64,000 nt of DNA from Anaerotignum sp. MB30-C6 (GCF_030908465.1 NZ_CP133078.1:2046001-2110000); one strand, 5' to 3'; shown: positions 47,541 through 57,730, numbered from the stretch's first letter. Translations and numbers: made by a program. Notes: generated by a model from the sequence alone, not told the origin.

Positions 47541-48425
47541 ATGCGACCATATCAGATAATTTCCGACAGTTCTTGCGACATTGCACCGGAATATATTGAA
47601 AAAAATAACCTAGGAATTGTTCCTTTTTTTGTTTCTTTTGATGGCCAGAAGTATTATAAAGAAATTTACGAATTAACACCCAATGATTTTTACGACAAAA
47701 TAAACGAAACTTCTGTCTTTCCAAAAACATCTCAGCCAACAATTCAAGACTACATGGATGTGTTTGAGCCCTATCTAAAAGAAGGGAAAGATATCCTATG
47801 TTTATGCTTAACTTCAAATTTCAGCGGCTCTTTCCAGAGTGCTGTAAATGCAAAAAATATTTTATCCGAATCATACCCCGAGGCAAGAATTGAGGTTATA
47901 GACTCCAGAAATGTTACAGCAAGCCAAGGTATCTTAGTTTGGGAAGTAATCCAAATGCGAGACGAAGGCTATACCTTGGACCAGCAGTTGGAGAAAATTG
48001 AAGTTTTAAAGGGAACCACAAAGATTAACTTTACCGTTGACTCCTTAGATCACCTACAAAAAGGTGGACGCATTGGTAAAGCCGCAGCTTTGGCTGGGAC
48101 CATTTTAAATATCAAACCAATTATTATCGCCCAACACGGGGAACTTTTCCCTGAAAGTAAGGTAAGAGGCCATAAAAAAGCCCTTCGCACAATCATGGAT
48201 ATGACACGCAAGGAAATTGGAGATAAAAAAGACCAATATCGTTTGGTTTTGCTTCATGCAGAACAAGCACGAAAAGCAACGACGGAAGAATTGGCCAATG
48301 AGCTGAAAGAAGAAGGCTTTGAGGTAATCACTCCTCCTTTGATACAAGTTGGTATCACCATCGGAACCCATGCTGGTCCTACTGCCATTGGTATTTGTTA
48401 TATTAAAAAACACGAACTTATATAA
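47541..48425 (+). CDS. DegV-family fatty-acid-binding protein
   Basis: This cytoplasmic protein of 294 aa has the DegV fold that binds a fatty acid, in some species serving the FakA/FakB kinase. Marks: IISDSSCDIAPEYIEKNN, KTSQPTIQDYMDVF, LTSNFSGSFQSA (lipid/phosphate loop), and GPTAIGICYI at the end. It may be a FakB; no fakA is in the window. The ATG has GGAGG upstream and its own promoter, and a terminator follows. Confidence 0.93.
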   Translation: MRPYQIISDSSCDIAPEYIEKNNLGIVPFFVSFDGQKYYKEIYELTPNDFYDKINETSVFPKTSQPTIQDYMDVFEPYLKEGKDILCLCLTSNFSGSFQSAVNAKNILSESYPEARIEVIDSRNVTASQGILVWEVIQMRDEGYTLDQQLEKIEVLKGTTKINFTVDSLDHLQKGGRIGKAAALAGTILNIKPIIIAQHGELFPESKVRGHKKALRTIMDMTRKEIGDKKDQYRLVLLHAEQARKATTEELANELKEEGFEVITPPLIQVGITIGTHAGPTAIGICYIKKHELI

Positions 48426-48473
48426 TATTTATTTTATTAACTATCCATATTTCTTCATTTGGCATTATAATGG

Positions 48474-48504
48474 CTGGTGTCTTAAACTGATACCAGTCTT
48501 TTTT
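48474..48504 (+). terminator. Terminator of the DegV gene
   Basis: The 8-bp CTGGTGTC/GATACCAG stem (48474-48481 with 48489-48496) is followed by TCTTTTTT. Confidence 0.85.
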
Positions 48505-48847
48505 ATGTTCATATTTATATCATAGACGCATCGACTGTGGCAATATTGAATCATTTGGTCATTTCATAAGTCATGTGTTTTTAAGATAAAGAAACATCAT
48601 ATCCCCGCCTGTTTCTAGGCTGCCTTTATAAAAAAAGGCAACACCCCCAAGTACAAATGTCATTATGAAAAAGACTCTTTTTACACCATAAAGGCTATGT
48701 CTCTTTGACTCTAAGCCTATTTCTTGGACAAACCTAAAGACTCTTTGATCACCCTGATTGAACTTTTTAACCTATCTTATTTTACCCGATTTGGATAAAA
48801 GGAAACAAACACACTTTATGGTTGTCTCTAGTATCTGTGGATAAGAA
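48505..48847. other. Intergenic region with a small hairpin
   Basis: No gene. One palindrome, TGCCTTT/AAAGGCA (48621-48627 with 48634-48640), has no clear role. Confidence 0.4.
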
Positions 48848-48878
48848 AGGTGCTTACAACGGGTTGTTATAAGCACCT
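48840..48878 (-). terminator. Terminator of the lipoprotein carboxypeptidase gene
   Basis: AGGTGCTTA/TAAGCACCT (48848-48856 with 48870-48878); T-tract on the minus strand is weak (TTTCTTATCC). Confidence 0.6.
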
Positions 48879-48903
48879 GAGTAATTAAAGACTCTTTTAT
48901 CTA

Positions 48904-50463
48904 TTAAAATCTTCTACGACCTCTTTTACTGCGTCTACGAGAGCTAGGCTTCCCTAAAGTATACCCACTAGAATATCTTCTTCTACGTCCACCAAAAATT
49001 CGTAAACCCAAGAAAATGAACACACCAACAGCAAGGATAACTCCTAGTCCAATTAAGCCCTTCATTGAGAAAACAATAGAAGTAAAGTTTTTAAAGAAAT
49101 ATTTGATATTGTTCCAAATTGTGCCCTTCGCAACTTCACGCCCTGCATATACACCCTCTGTCAAAACGGTTTTTCCATCAATTTGGAAAGAAGCCGTTCC
49201 CACCTTTGTATCTTTTGCAATGGGTGCTTTGAGCTTAAAGGTGCCATCCTTATTTTCATCCAAATAGGTCTGTTCATAGGCAGTTGTTGTTGAAACTCTG
49301 CCAGAAGTACCCTCAGGAAGATATGTTACAACATCTCGATTGAAAACCACATCAAGGGTGTCCCCCTGCAAACGATTATGTTTGGTCAATGGCACTGCTT
49401 CTAGCGGTGTAGCCGCCTTGCCAAGTTCCACCTTTTCATAAGCATTATAACCAAATTCAAAAAGATTTTTTGCGTCCACCCAACGACCAGGGTCTGGTGA
49501 GTTGAAAATGATAGCAATCAAAGTTTCCCCATCTTTCTCTGCCGCCGCCGAAACACAATGGCCTGCTTCGTTGGTAAAACCTGTTTTTATACCAGAAGCA
49601 TTGCCATATTTATATTCATTATCTGTAATTAAAAGGTTATGGCTTCTCCAAGCATATTCTTGGGTTTTCATACCATCCCCTTGGGCAAACATGTTATCTG
49701 CACCATTACCCGCAAAACTCTTTTCATTTGCTATTTCTGTTAACGTGGTATTATCAAGGTATGCACGGGCAAACAATGCCATATCATAGGCACTGCTATA
49801 ATGGTTTTCATCGTGATACCCGTGGGCATTGGTAAAATGGGTATTCACCGCACCTAATTCTTTTGCTTTATCATTCATAAGCCTAGCAAAAATATCTTGG
49901 CTCTCGGCAAAGGATAAGTTAGGGTTATTCTCCACTTTTTTTGCAACTGCCGCCGCTAAAACATTGGCCGAATCATTCCCTGAAGGGATAATCAAACCAC
50001 GAATTAAGTTTTTCACAGTCAACGTTTCGCCAACAATATGCCCTGCCTTACTGGAGTCAAGGGAAACCTCATTTATTTCAGTACCAACGCTAATCAGTTC
50101 ATCAGCTTTAAAATAGTCCATCACCACAAGGGCTGTGACCATTTTCGTCATACTGGCGGGATACATTTTTTCTTTCGCATTTTTATCAAAAAGAATGGTT
50201 CCTGTGGACTGCTCCACTAATATCGCCGATGCCGCCGCAATGTCTGGGGCATTATCCGCTTCAATAAAGGCCGTTTGCAGCAGTGGGGTGTTTGCAACAT
50301 CTATTGTTTCAACTTGTTCCCCTTCTTGCACTGCACTTTCCGTGTTCTCTATATTATCTGTACTTTCTGGTAAAGGTTTTTCATCTTTGCCACAGCCAGC
50401 AACACCCAAAGATAAGGTCATCGCCAGCAATAAGGCGAATTTTTTCAAAAATTGCTTTTTCAT
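48904..50463 (-). CDS. D-alanyl-D-alanine carboxypeptidase, lipoprotein with C-terminal anchor
   Basis: This S11 penicillin-binding protein (519 aa) is the second in the window. The N-terminus is a lipoprotein signal with lipobox VAGC (Cys24). Catalytic motifs are YPASMTKMVT (Ser and Lys), SGN in IPSGNDSANV, and KTG in GIKTGFTNEAGHC. A beta-rich domain is followed by a membrane helix (about 470-490) and a tail rich in Arg and Ser. It would be held by both a lipid and a helix, which is unusual for the family. It lies 17 nt after the CmpB-like gene and is probably co-transcribed with it. Confidence 0.92.
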   Translation of the reverse strand: MKKQFLKKFALLLAMTLSLGVAGCGKDEKPLPESTDNIENTESAVQEGEQVETIDVANTPLLQTAFIEADNAPDIAAASAILVEQSTGTILFDKNAKEKMYPASMTKMVTALVVMDYFKADELISVGTEINEVSLDSSKAGHIVGETLTVKNLIRGLIIPSGNDSANVLAAAVAKKVENNPNLSFAESQDIFARLMNDKAKELGAVNTHFTNAHGYHDENHYSSAYDMALFARAYLDNTTLTEIANEKSFAGNGADNMFAQGDGMKTQEYAWRSHNLLITDNEYKYGNASGIKTGFTNEAGHCVSAAAEKDGETLIAIIFNSPDPGRWVDAKNLFEFGYNAYEKVELGKAATPLEAVPLTKHNRLQGDTLDVVFNRDVVTYLPEGTSGRVSTTTAYEQTYLDENKDGTFKLKAPIAKDTKVGTASFQIDGKTVLTEGVYAGREVAKGTIWNNIKYFFKNFTSIVFSMKGLIGLGVILAVGVFIFLGLRIFGGRRRRYSSGYTLGKPSSRRRSKRGRRRF

Positions 50464-50480
50464 TGCCCATATCCTTTCTT

Positions 50481-51392
50481 TTAATCTTTTTTATACTTTT
50501 CTAGAAACTCTTTTTTAAACGCAGCAAACTCTTCGTTATATTTCTTAAACCGTAAGCCAGGGAACGCCTTCATGATACGTCGTTCGGTGAGACTGCTTTT
50601 CTTTAAAATCCGCTCTCGTCTTTCTAGCTTTTCTTTCATTTCAGACAAGAAAAAATCCCAGCGCAGTTGCTCATCCCCCCTTACGTTAGCAATTTGCCCC
50701 CTTCGTTCCTCTATTTTCTCCTTTAGTTTTCCCAAAGCTTCTGTTATCGGCAGTCTTTCCAAGTAATCGGAAACTTCTTTTTTCGCTTCAAACAACTTGC
50801 TTGTCTGGATTTTTTCACGCAAGGCAAGCCTTGTTTCCTCTAGCCTTGCCATTTTTTCCTTAAGGCGGAAAATATTCATTATTGTTATGCTGGCATCTGC
50901 AATTAAATAAATCAACAGCACTACACCTATAAATTCCCCTATGGTTCGGGGAATCCAATCCACAAAACGCTGAATGGGAGGCTGAATGTTACGCATCATA
51001 ATTACAGTAAGAGCTCCCCATTCTAATGAACGAATGAGGCATATTCTACCCTTAATATTAAATCGCATCTGGCTATAGTCCCACCATGTTGCGTGAAATA
51101 TTTTTTCTAACAAAACCGCAATCAAATATTCTACAACTGTTGCAATTAGTACACCGCCAATATATAACCATATTGCCTTCCCTTGAACAGGCGTTAACAA
51201 CAGAATCACCAACACCGCACCCGTCCCGTAAATTGGGCATAAAGGCCCGCTAATAAACCCACGGTTTACCCATTTGCCAAGGGAAACGGAAACAAATATG
51301 GATTCCAACACCCAACCAAGAAAGCTGTAAATAATAAAGTAAGCATACAGCTCAAAAAAAGGCATTCCCCATACTTGTGTTGACCACATCAT
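50481..51392 (-). CDS. CmpB-type putative ABC-transporter membrane protein (PF06541 family)
   Basis: This 303-aa membrane protein has the family signature IIYSFLGWVLESIFVS, then NRGFISGPLCPIYGTGAV, and a following EYLIAVLLEKIFHATWWDYS segment, giving five or six helices. The C-terminal third (about 190-300) is a basic, coiled-coil-like cytoplasmic domain. The family is called type-IV ABC transporter by homology, but no ATPase is near and function is not established. It lies between miaA and the carboxypeptidase. Confidence 0.8.
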   Translation of the reverse strand: MMWSTQVWGMPFFELYAYFIIYSFLGWVLESIFVSVSLGKWVNRGFISGPLCPIYGTGAVLVILLLTPVQGKAIWLYIGGVLIATVVEYLIAVLLEKIFHATWWDYSQMRFNIKGRICLIRSLEWGALTVIMMRNIQPPIQRFVDWIPRTIGEFIGVVLLIYLIADASITIMNIFRLKEKMARLEETRLALREKIQTSKLFEAKKEVSDYLERLPITEALGKLKEKIEERRGQIANVRGDEQLRWDFFLSEMKEKLERRERILKKSSLTERRIMKAFPGLRFKKYNEEFAAFKKEFLEKYKKD

Positions 51393-51410
51393 GCATCACT
51401 TCTTTAAAAA

Positions 51411-52352
51411 TTATTTTAGTATTTCCTCTTCTCTTAGATAATCCAAAACATCGGTCATTGCCAAACTTAAATCAGCCTTAGATAAATCCACCCATAAGCC
51501 ATCAATTTGGCGACGAAACCAAGTTAGTTGGCGCTTGGCAAAGTGCCGTGTACCTTTTTTTAACTGCTCGACAGCCGCCTCCAAAGAGCATTCCCCCTTA
51601 AAATAAGGAATAAACTCTTTGTAACCTAACCCTTGCATGGAAACCAGCTCTGGAGAATACCCCTTTTTCAAAAGGCCTTTTACTTCCTGAAGTAAGCCTT
51701 GCTCCATCATCAAGTCCACCCTGTAATTAATGCGTTCATAAAGCTTTTCACGCTCCATGGTCAAAATGATGACTGCGGCATTATAAGGGCTTTCCTTTTC
51801 CTTTTGCTCCGCATTATGCATGGAAAATTTTTCTCCTGTTAAGAAGTGATATTCCAACGCACGGGTTACACGCTTTACATTGTTGGCGTGAATGGTCTGT
51901 GCATATTCGGGATCAATCTGTTGTAATCGTTCAAACAATGCCTCAGGGCCTTCTTTTTCTGCCTGGGCATAACAAGCCTCACGAAAAGAGGTATCGCTAT
52001 CTGTTTCTGTAAAATCGTTATCATATAGCAAGGCATTGATATAAAATCCTGTACCTCCAACCAAAATGGGAATTTTCCCTTTTTCCCATATTTGGTTCAT
52101 ATAAGCCTTTGCTTTTTGCTGAAAAATCATAACGTTATATTCCTCATCGGGATATAACTCATCCACCAAATAGTGGGGAACATCTTGTTTTTCTTCCTCA
52201 GTTACCTTAGCCGTACCGATATCCATATAACGGTACACCTGCATAGAATCGGCGGATATGACTTCGCCGTTAATCTTTTTAGCCAATTCGATGGATAAGG
52301 AGGTTTTCCCACAGGCTGTGGGCCCTCCAATGATCACGAAAGGTTTCTTCAT
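51411..52352 (-). CDS. miaA: tRNA dimethylallyltransferase
   Basis: This enzyme adds a dimethylallyl group to N6 of A37 in tRNAs reading UNN codons. The P-loop is GGPTACGKTSLSIELA; the substrate-binding segments ISADSMQVYRYMDIGTAK and LVGGTGFYINALLY are conserved. At 313 aa it is normal. It lies 11 nt after mutL in a mutS-mutL-miaA transcript. Its product is the substrate of MiaB, encoded a few kilobases away on the same strand. Confidence 0.96.
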   Translation of the reverse strand: MKKPFVIIGGPTACGKTSLSIELAKKINGEVISADSMQVYRYMDIGTAKVTEEEKQDVPHYLVDELYPDEEYNVMIFQQKAKAYMNQIWEKGKIPILVGGTGFYINALLYDNDFTETDSDTSFREACYAQAEKEGPEALFERLQQIDPEYAQTIHANNVKRVTRALEYHFLTGEKFSMHNAEQKEKESPYNAAVIILTMEREKLYERINYRVDLMMEQGLLQEVKGLLKKGYSPELVSMQGLGYKEFIPYFKGECSLEAAVEQLKKGTRHFAKRQLTWFRRQIDGLWVDLSKADLSLAMTDVLDYLREEEILK

Positions 52353-52363
52353 CCTATCACCCT

Positions 52364-54286
52364 TTAATTCTGGATTCGCTTAAATTTTTTTTCCAGCTCG
52401 TATTTCGTCATTTCAATAATCGTTGGTCGACCATGGGGGCATGAAAATGGATTTTCCAGCTTTAATAAACGCCCAATCATTGCCTCCGCCTCTTGGAAAC
52501 TCATAAGATCATGGCCTTTTACTGCGGCTTTACAAGCCATGGTCGCTACGGTTAAAAGCTTCATATCAAATACCGAGCGTATTTTTTGCTCCGAAAGGCT
52601 ATCCAAAATTTCTGTAAAAAACCCTACACCACTGGGGTCCTTCAATAAATAAGGAACCGCTTTTAAAGCATATTGATTCCCAATAAACGTTTCAAATTCA
52701 AAGCCAAAGCCTTCCAAAAGCGCGATATTTTCCTTTAGGATTTCCAATTCCCCAGCTGTCAAATTTAACATTTGAGGCACCAACAATCTTTGGGAAGCCA
52801 CCCTCTCCTCTTGGAAACGGTTCATTAACTCTTCGTACAAAATACGTTCATGGGCAGCATGCTGATCGATCAAGTAAAGGCAGTCCCCTTGCTCAATCAT
52901 CCAATAGGTCTGAAAAATTTGCCCAATGATTTTATATTGCTTGAAGAAAGAATCCATGTTTGGTGTTACCTTTTCATTCAATGGAGTCTCATTTTCCAAG
53001 GTGAAATGTTCCCTTTGGAAATTTGAATTTTGTTCTGCTTGCTTTTCCTCTGCTTTCAAAGGCTCCACCAAAAACTCATCCGCCTTTTGGCGAACTTGGC
53101 TTTGCCCTGTTGGCTGTCTTTTCAAAAGCTGATCCACTGTTTTCCCCATGCCCAAAGGAGTACCTGTATCTTGGAAAGTTGATGGTTCTAATTGCTTATA
53201 GACTGGAATGTCTTCGATTTTTTGCTGTTGTGCTTCCAAGGTTCTTCCAGAAGCCTTTTCAGGGCTTTTCTTATCCCAACTAACCTGAGGAATTAAAACT
53301 TGCTCCTCCAGAGTTTTGCAAATCCCATCATAAAAGAACTCATAAACCTCATCATCGTTTTTAAAGCGTACTTCCAATTTCGCTGGATGCACGTTCACAT
53401 CTACTTGACTGGGAGACACCTCTAAGTTTAAAACAAAAACAGGGAATTTCCCAATTAACAAACGGGTTTTATAAGCATCCTCAACGGCAGATGAAACCAC
53501 CTTATTTTTAATAAAACGCCCATTAATAAACAAGTTTTCATAGTTTCGGTTTCCCCTAGAAAGTTCAGGCTTCCCAATCAAACCAGAAAGTGTATATTCC
53601 CCTTTCGAATAGCTTAGGGGGATCATACTGTTTGACGCTTCTTTGCCGTAAACGTAAAAAATAGACGCCTTTAAATCACCATTCCCTGCAGTATGCAGCA
53701 TAGTTGTATCGTTATTTATGTAGCGGAAAGAAACCTCAGGATGCCCCAAGGCCAATTTATTCATCAAATCAGAAACATAACCGCTTTCCGTTGCAGGCTT
53801 TTTCAGAAATTTTCGTCTTGCTGGCACATTGTAAAACAAATTCTTTACGGTAATGGTTGTGCCCTCCATACAGGAAGTGTCTTGTATGGTTTTGATTTCC
53901 CCACCACTGATTTCCACGAATGTACCCATTTCTTCATCCTTGGTTTTTGTTATCATTTCAACTTGGGAAACACCTGCAATACTGGCTAAAGCTTCCCCAC
54001 GAAAGCCAAGGGTAAAAATATGTTCCAAGTCTTCAATTTGGCTCATTTTGCTGGTTGCATGACGCAGAAATGCTGTTTTCACCTGCTCTTTTGGAATGCC
54101 CCCGCCATTATCAGAAATGCGGATATAAGAGATACCACCCTCTTTAATTTCTACAGTTACCGAGGTTGCCCCTGCATCTATGGCGTTTTCCACCAATTCT
54201 TTTACAACGGATTTTGGAGATTCTACCACCTCCCCCGCTGCAATTTTATTGATTGTTTTTGTATCTAATAGTTTTATGCTTTGCAA
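52364..54286 (-). CDS. mutL: DNA mismatch repair protein MutL with endonuclease motif
   Basis: This mismatch-repair ATPase and nicking enzyme is 640 aa. The GHKL ATPase motifs are ENAIDAGA, DNGGGIPKEQ and GFRGEALASIAGV. The C-terminal domain has the endonuclease motif DQHA(x2)E(x4)E, seen as DQHAAHERILYE, and the metal-site SCPHGRPT near the end. It is therefore the nicking type, as in bacteria without MutH. A variable linker separates the two halves. It lies 17 nt after mutS. Confidence 0.96.
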   Translation of the reverse strand: MQSIKLLDTKTINKIAAGEVVESPKSVVKELVENAIDAGATSVTVEIKEGGISYIRISDNGGGIPKEQVKTAFLRHATSKMSQIEDLEHIFTLGFRGEALASIAGVSQVEMITKTKDEEMGTFVEISGGEIKTIQDTSCMEGTTITVKNLFYNVPARRKFLKKPATESGYVSDLMNKLALGHPEVSFRYINNDTTMLHTAGNGDLKASIFYVYGKEASNSMIPLSYSKGEYTLSGLIGKPELSRGNRNYENLFINGRFIKNKVVSSAVEDAYKTRLLIGKFPVFVLNLEVSPSQVDVNVHPAKLEVRFKNDDEVYEFFYDGICKTLEEQVLIPQVSWDKKSPEKASGRTLEAQQQKIEDIPVYKQLEPSTFQDTGTPLGMGKTVDQLLKRQPTGQSQVRQKADEFLVEPLKAEEKQAEQNSNFQREHFTLENETPLNEKVTPNMDSFFKQYKIIGQIFQTYWMIEQGDCLYLIDQHAAHERILYEELMNRFQEERVASQRLLVPQMLNLTAGELEILKENIALLEGFGFEFETFIGNQYALKAVPYLLKDPSGVGFFTEILDSLSEQKIRSVFDMKLLTVATMACKAAVKGHDLMSFQEAEAMIGRLLKLENPFSCPHGRPTIIEMTKYELEKKFKRIQN

Positions 54287-54303
54287 GGAAATCCTCCTTT
54301 CTT

Positions 54304-56925
54304 CTACAGCCCTTTTGCTTTCTTTTGTAATTCAAAAAGAGTCTGTAACGCTTCAATCGGAGTCATAGACATCACATCCAACTTGGAAATTTCGTCTATC
54401 ATAACGTTTTCTGCTACAGAAAACATGTCTATTTGCTTTGCCGCTTCTTCTGCGTTTTCTCCAGATTCCACAGCAATTTTCTTTGCTTTTTTCGTAATAT
54501 CCGCAGCATTAAGCTGTTTTAAAATTTGACCACTGCGACGAATCACCTTAGGCGGCAACCCTGCTAACTTTGCAACCTGTACACCGTAGCTATGGTCTGC
54601 ACCGCCACGCTTAATTTTTCGAAGGAAAATAATATCTTCCCCCATCTCCTGTACGGCAATACAATAATTTTTCACACCAGAAAGCTTGCCCTCAAGCTCG
54701 GAAAGCTCATGATAATGGGTGGCGAAAAGGGTTTTTGCCCCAATTTGCTTTACATCAGCAATGTATTCCAAAACTGCCCAAGCGATGCTCAAGCCATCAA
54801 AGGTACTGGTACCCCGTCCGATTTCATCCAAAATTAAAAGGCTTTTTGCAGTGGCATTGTTTAAAATATTAGCCACTTCCGTCATCTCCACCATAAAGGT
54901 GCTTTGCCCTGCACTCAGGTCATCGGAAGCACCCACTCTGGTGAAAATTCTATCTACAATACCGATATGTGCTCCATCAGCTGGTACAAAACTTCCAATT
55001 TGTGCCATTAAAACAATTAACGCCGTTTGACGCATATAAGTAGACTTACCTGCCATATTTGGCCCTGTAATGATTGCCAGCCTAGTATCATCTTTATCCA
55101 AATAAATATCATTGGGAATAAATTGTCCCTGCATCATCTTTTCAACAACGGGATGTCGGCCAGCAGTAATGGAGATGACATCTCCTTCATCCACAACTGG
55201 CTTTACAAAATTCATACTTTGAGCAACATCCGCCAAAGATTGTAAAGCGTCAACCACAGATACAATGTGAGCACAATACTGAATACGCTCCACCTCAGCG
55301 GCAACGGCATTTCTAATGTCTGTAAAAATCTGATACTCCAAGGCTACAATTTTTTCTTCTGCCCCTAAAATCACCTCTGCCAATTCATTCAGCTGAGGGG
55401 TGATGTACCGCTCACAGTTCGCAAGGGTTTGCTTGCGAATATAGCGTTCTGGAACTTCCTTAATATTCGACTTTGTAACCTCTATATAATAACCAAAAAC
55501 CTTGTTAAAACGAACCTTTAGGTTTTTGATACTTGTTTTCTCTCTTTCTTCTTCCTCCATCTGGGCAACCCAAGCTGTTCCTTTTTCTTTGGCTTGGGCA
55601 TATGTGTCTAACTCCCCATCAAAGCCAAGCTTAATCATACCGCCTTCTCTAACGGAAAATGGAGGATCTTCTACAATAGCTTGCTCTATTAATGAATGAA
55701 TATTTTCCAACGGATCTAGTTTTTCACAAAGCTCCACCAGATAAGGGCTTTTGCACCTAGCTAAAATACTTTTCAACGAAGGAAGATTTTCAATGGAATT
55801 CTTTAAAGCCGCCAAATCTCTTGCGTTTGCACTTTGATATATCACACGGCTCATAATACGCTCAAAGTCATACATAGAGCGTAAAATATCTTTTATTTCT
55901 TCTCGTAAGAATAGGTCAGCACAAAGTTCTTCAACACCGTCCAACCTTTGTTGTATTTCTCCCGCTGAAATTAAGGGCTGTTCTACCCACCTTCTTAACA
56001 GTCTGGCTCCCATCGCCGTTTGGGTTTTATCCAAAACCCATAACAAAGAACCTTTACGGCTTTTTTCCCGCATGGTTTCCGTCAATTCCAAATTTCTTCG
56101 GCTAGAAACATCCAACAACATAAAGTCTCCCGTTGTATAATACTTCACCGTAGAAATATGGCTCAAATCATTTTTCTGAGTTTCTACTAAGTACCATATT
56201 AAAGCCCCTGCCGCAGCTACCGCCATTGGCTTTTTACTTAGTCCGTAGCCATCCAAGGTTTTTACCTGAAAGTGTTTTAATATTGCATCCTTTGCCGTAG
56301 CAAAATCAAACATTCGATTATCAATATCGTTCAAAAAATAGTGAAACTTTTCCTGAATTTCTTGGGCTAAGGGACTATTCAAAAAGGATTCATTACAAAT
56401 CACTTCCGCAGGGGAAAAACGAGCAATTTCATCCAAAATTTTGTTTGCCGCCTGAATGCTTGCAAACTCCGTTGTTTGAAACTCCCCTGTACTAACATCA
56501 CAAGTGGAGATACCATAGCCTGCCCCACTGCTATAGATAGCTAAAATATAGTTATTCTTTCGCTCATCCAAAACAGCGTTATCTAAAACAGTCCCTGGTG
56601 TAACAACACGAACCACATCACGTTTTACAATACCCTTGGCAAGCTTTGGATCCTCTACTTGCTCACAAATAGCAACTTTATATCCCTTTTCTACAAGTCT
56701 TGCAATATATCCATCAGCAGAGTGAAAAGGAACCCCACACATGGGGGCTCGTTCCTCTTGGCCCCAATCTTTTCCCGTTAGGGTAATTTCCAGTTCTTTT
56801 GAGGCGATCACCGCATCTTCAAAAAACATTTCATAAAAATCCCCTAAACGAAAAAAAAGCAGGCAATGCTTATAGTTATCTTTTATTTCAAAGTATTGCT
56901 GCATCATAGGCGTGATTTTTGCCAT
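54304..56925 (-). CDS. mutS: DNA mismatch repair protein MutS
   Basis: This mismatch-recognition ATPase is 873 aa. The N-terminal mismatch-binding domain includes the Phe-x-Glu motif region RLGDFYEMFFEDA (F-Y-E). The ATPase has Walker A GPNMAGKSTYMRQ, Walker B/signature LLILDEIGRGTSTFDG, and FATHYHEL. The C-terminal helix-turn-helix dimerisation region follows (GLPPKVIRRSGQIL). It is the first gene of mutS-mutL-miaA. Confidence 0.97.
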   Translation of the reverse strand: MAKITPMMQQYFEIKDNYKHCLLFFRLGDFYEMFFEDAVIASKELEITLTGKDWGQEERAPMCGVPFHSADGYIARLVEKGYKVAICEQVEDPKLAKGIVKRDVVRVVTPGTVLDNAVLDERKNNYILAIYSSGAGYGISTCDVSTGEFQTTEFASIQAANKILDEIARFSPAEVICNESFLNSPLAQEIQEKFHYFLNDIDNRMFDFATAKDAILKHFQVKTLDGYGLSKKPMAVAAAGALIWYLVETQKNDLSHISTVKYYTTGDFMLLDVSSRRNLELTETMREKSRKGSLLWVLDKTQTAMGARLLRRWVEQPLISAGEIQQRLDGVEELCADLFLREEIKDILRSMYDFERIMSRVIYQSANARDLAALKNSIENLPSLKSILARCKSPYLVELCEKLDPLENIHSLIEQAIVEDPPFSVREGGMIKLGFDGELDTYAQAKEKGTAWVAQMEEEEREKTSIKNLKVRFNKVFGYYIEVTKSNIKEVPERYIRKQTLANCERYITPQLNELAEVILGAEEKIVALEYQIFTDIRNAVAAEVERIQYCAHIVSVVDALQSLADVAQSMNFVKPVVDEGDVISITAGRHPVVEKMMQGQFIPNDIYLDKDDTRLAIITGPNMAGKSTYMRQTALIVLMAQIGSFVPADGAHIGIVDRIFTRVGASDDLSAGQSTFMVEMTEVANILNNATAKSLLILDEIGRGTSTFDGLSIAWAVLEYIADVKQIGAKTLFATHYHELSELEGKLSGVKNYCIAVQEMGEDIIFLRKIKRGGADHSYGVQVAKLAGLPPKVIRRSGQILKQLNAADITKKAKKIAVESGENAEEAAKQIDMFSVAENVMIDEISKLDVMSMTPIEALQTLFELQKKAKGL

Positions 56926-57262
56926 GATCGCCCCCCCTTTAAATCAATCATTGTCCTTCTGGAACAGCCATGTCCACACATGAAATCATCCTTGCAGATG
57001 AAAATACGGACACGTACTCATCCAATTCATTACGTCAATTCATTCATCTAATACATCGGTCTTAGAACCAATCTTCAAGAAAATAAATCTTGAAGCACAG
57101 CCTCAATAGTGTTACATACTATGCGTATTTTTGCTACACAAACATTCCTTTGCCTATATAAAAAATATATAGAGCCATATCTAAAACTGATTTACTTACT
57201 AAGTCTTATTTGATGAAATGAAATCGCAGCCCTATAAAGGCACTGTCGTTCATTCCATAAAT
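56926..57262. other. Intergenic region between ricA-like gene and mutS
   Basis: About 340 bases with no supported gene. It should contain the mutS promoter, but no strong -35/-10 pair was recognised. In Bacillus subtilis cotE lies at this place; there is no cotE-like ORF here. Confidence 0.45.
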
Positions 57263-57296
57263 TTTGAAAAACCCGAACCCCGCAAGGGAGCTCGGG
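57263..57296 (-). terminator. Terminator of the miaB-ricA operon
   Basis: The GC-rich hairpin CCCGA..TCCC / GGGG..TCGGG (57272-57281 with 57286-57296) is followed on the minus strand by TTTTTC. Confidence 0.85.
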
Positions 57297-57328
57297 CATC
57301 TATTCAACGCTTTATCTGTTCAATATAA

Positions 57329-57730
57329 TTAGTGGCAGCCACCGCCGCAAGATGCGCAAGAGCTAGGGCTGCAACCACTCTGCCCAGGTTCTTCGCCTGT
57401 CAAAGTAGATGTAACGATTGTGAAAATAGAGTTCATAAAGTTATTGAAGTTCATCTCAGCTGAGAACAAATCAGATGCAATCTTATTATTTCTGATTTCT
57501 TCGCCTCTTTTCGCCATATCTTCAGAAAATGCCTTTTGCTCTTCAGCGGAAATACCACCTGCCTGCATCTTCGCTTCGAACTCCTGATGCAGTTTGGTGT
57601 ATTCCTCAACTGCTGCTGCAATTTCAGGGCTTTCTTCATAAGCCTTTTTTGCTTCCAACAAAGCCTCAACCTGAGGAGTTTTCATTAATTCTTCGCCTAA
57701 GTTTCTTGCTAAATCATAAACTGATGCCAT
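57329..57730 (-). CDS. RicA/YmcA-YlbF family protein with Cys-rich tail
   Basis: This helical protein of 133 aa belongs to the YlbF/YmcA family. The helical core covers about 1-108 (SVYDLARNLGEELMKTPQV..). It ends with a cluster GCSPSSCASCGGGCH, four cysteines in 12 residues. In Bacillus subtilis the RicA-RicF-RicT complex carries Fe-S clusters and controls mRNA processing, competence and sporulation, and ricA lies next to miaB as here. ATG at 57728-57730 with AAGGTG upstream is chosen; the frame is open further but overlaps miaB. It may be RicA or RicF; RicT is not in the window. Confidence 0.85.
   Translation of the reverse strand: MASVYDLARNLGEELMKTPQVEALLEAKKAYEESPEIAAAVEEYTKLHQEFEAKMQAGGISAEEQKAFSEDMAKRGEEIRNNKIASDLFSAEMNFNNFMNSIFTIVTSTLTGEEPGQSGCSPSSCASCGGGCH

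Noticed and set aside
51360-51420. hfq gene next to miaA
   Set aside because: Often adjacent in Firmicutes, but no small Sm-fold ORF occurs near miaA or the methionine gamma-lyase family gene.
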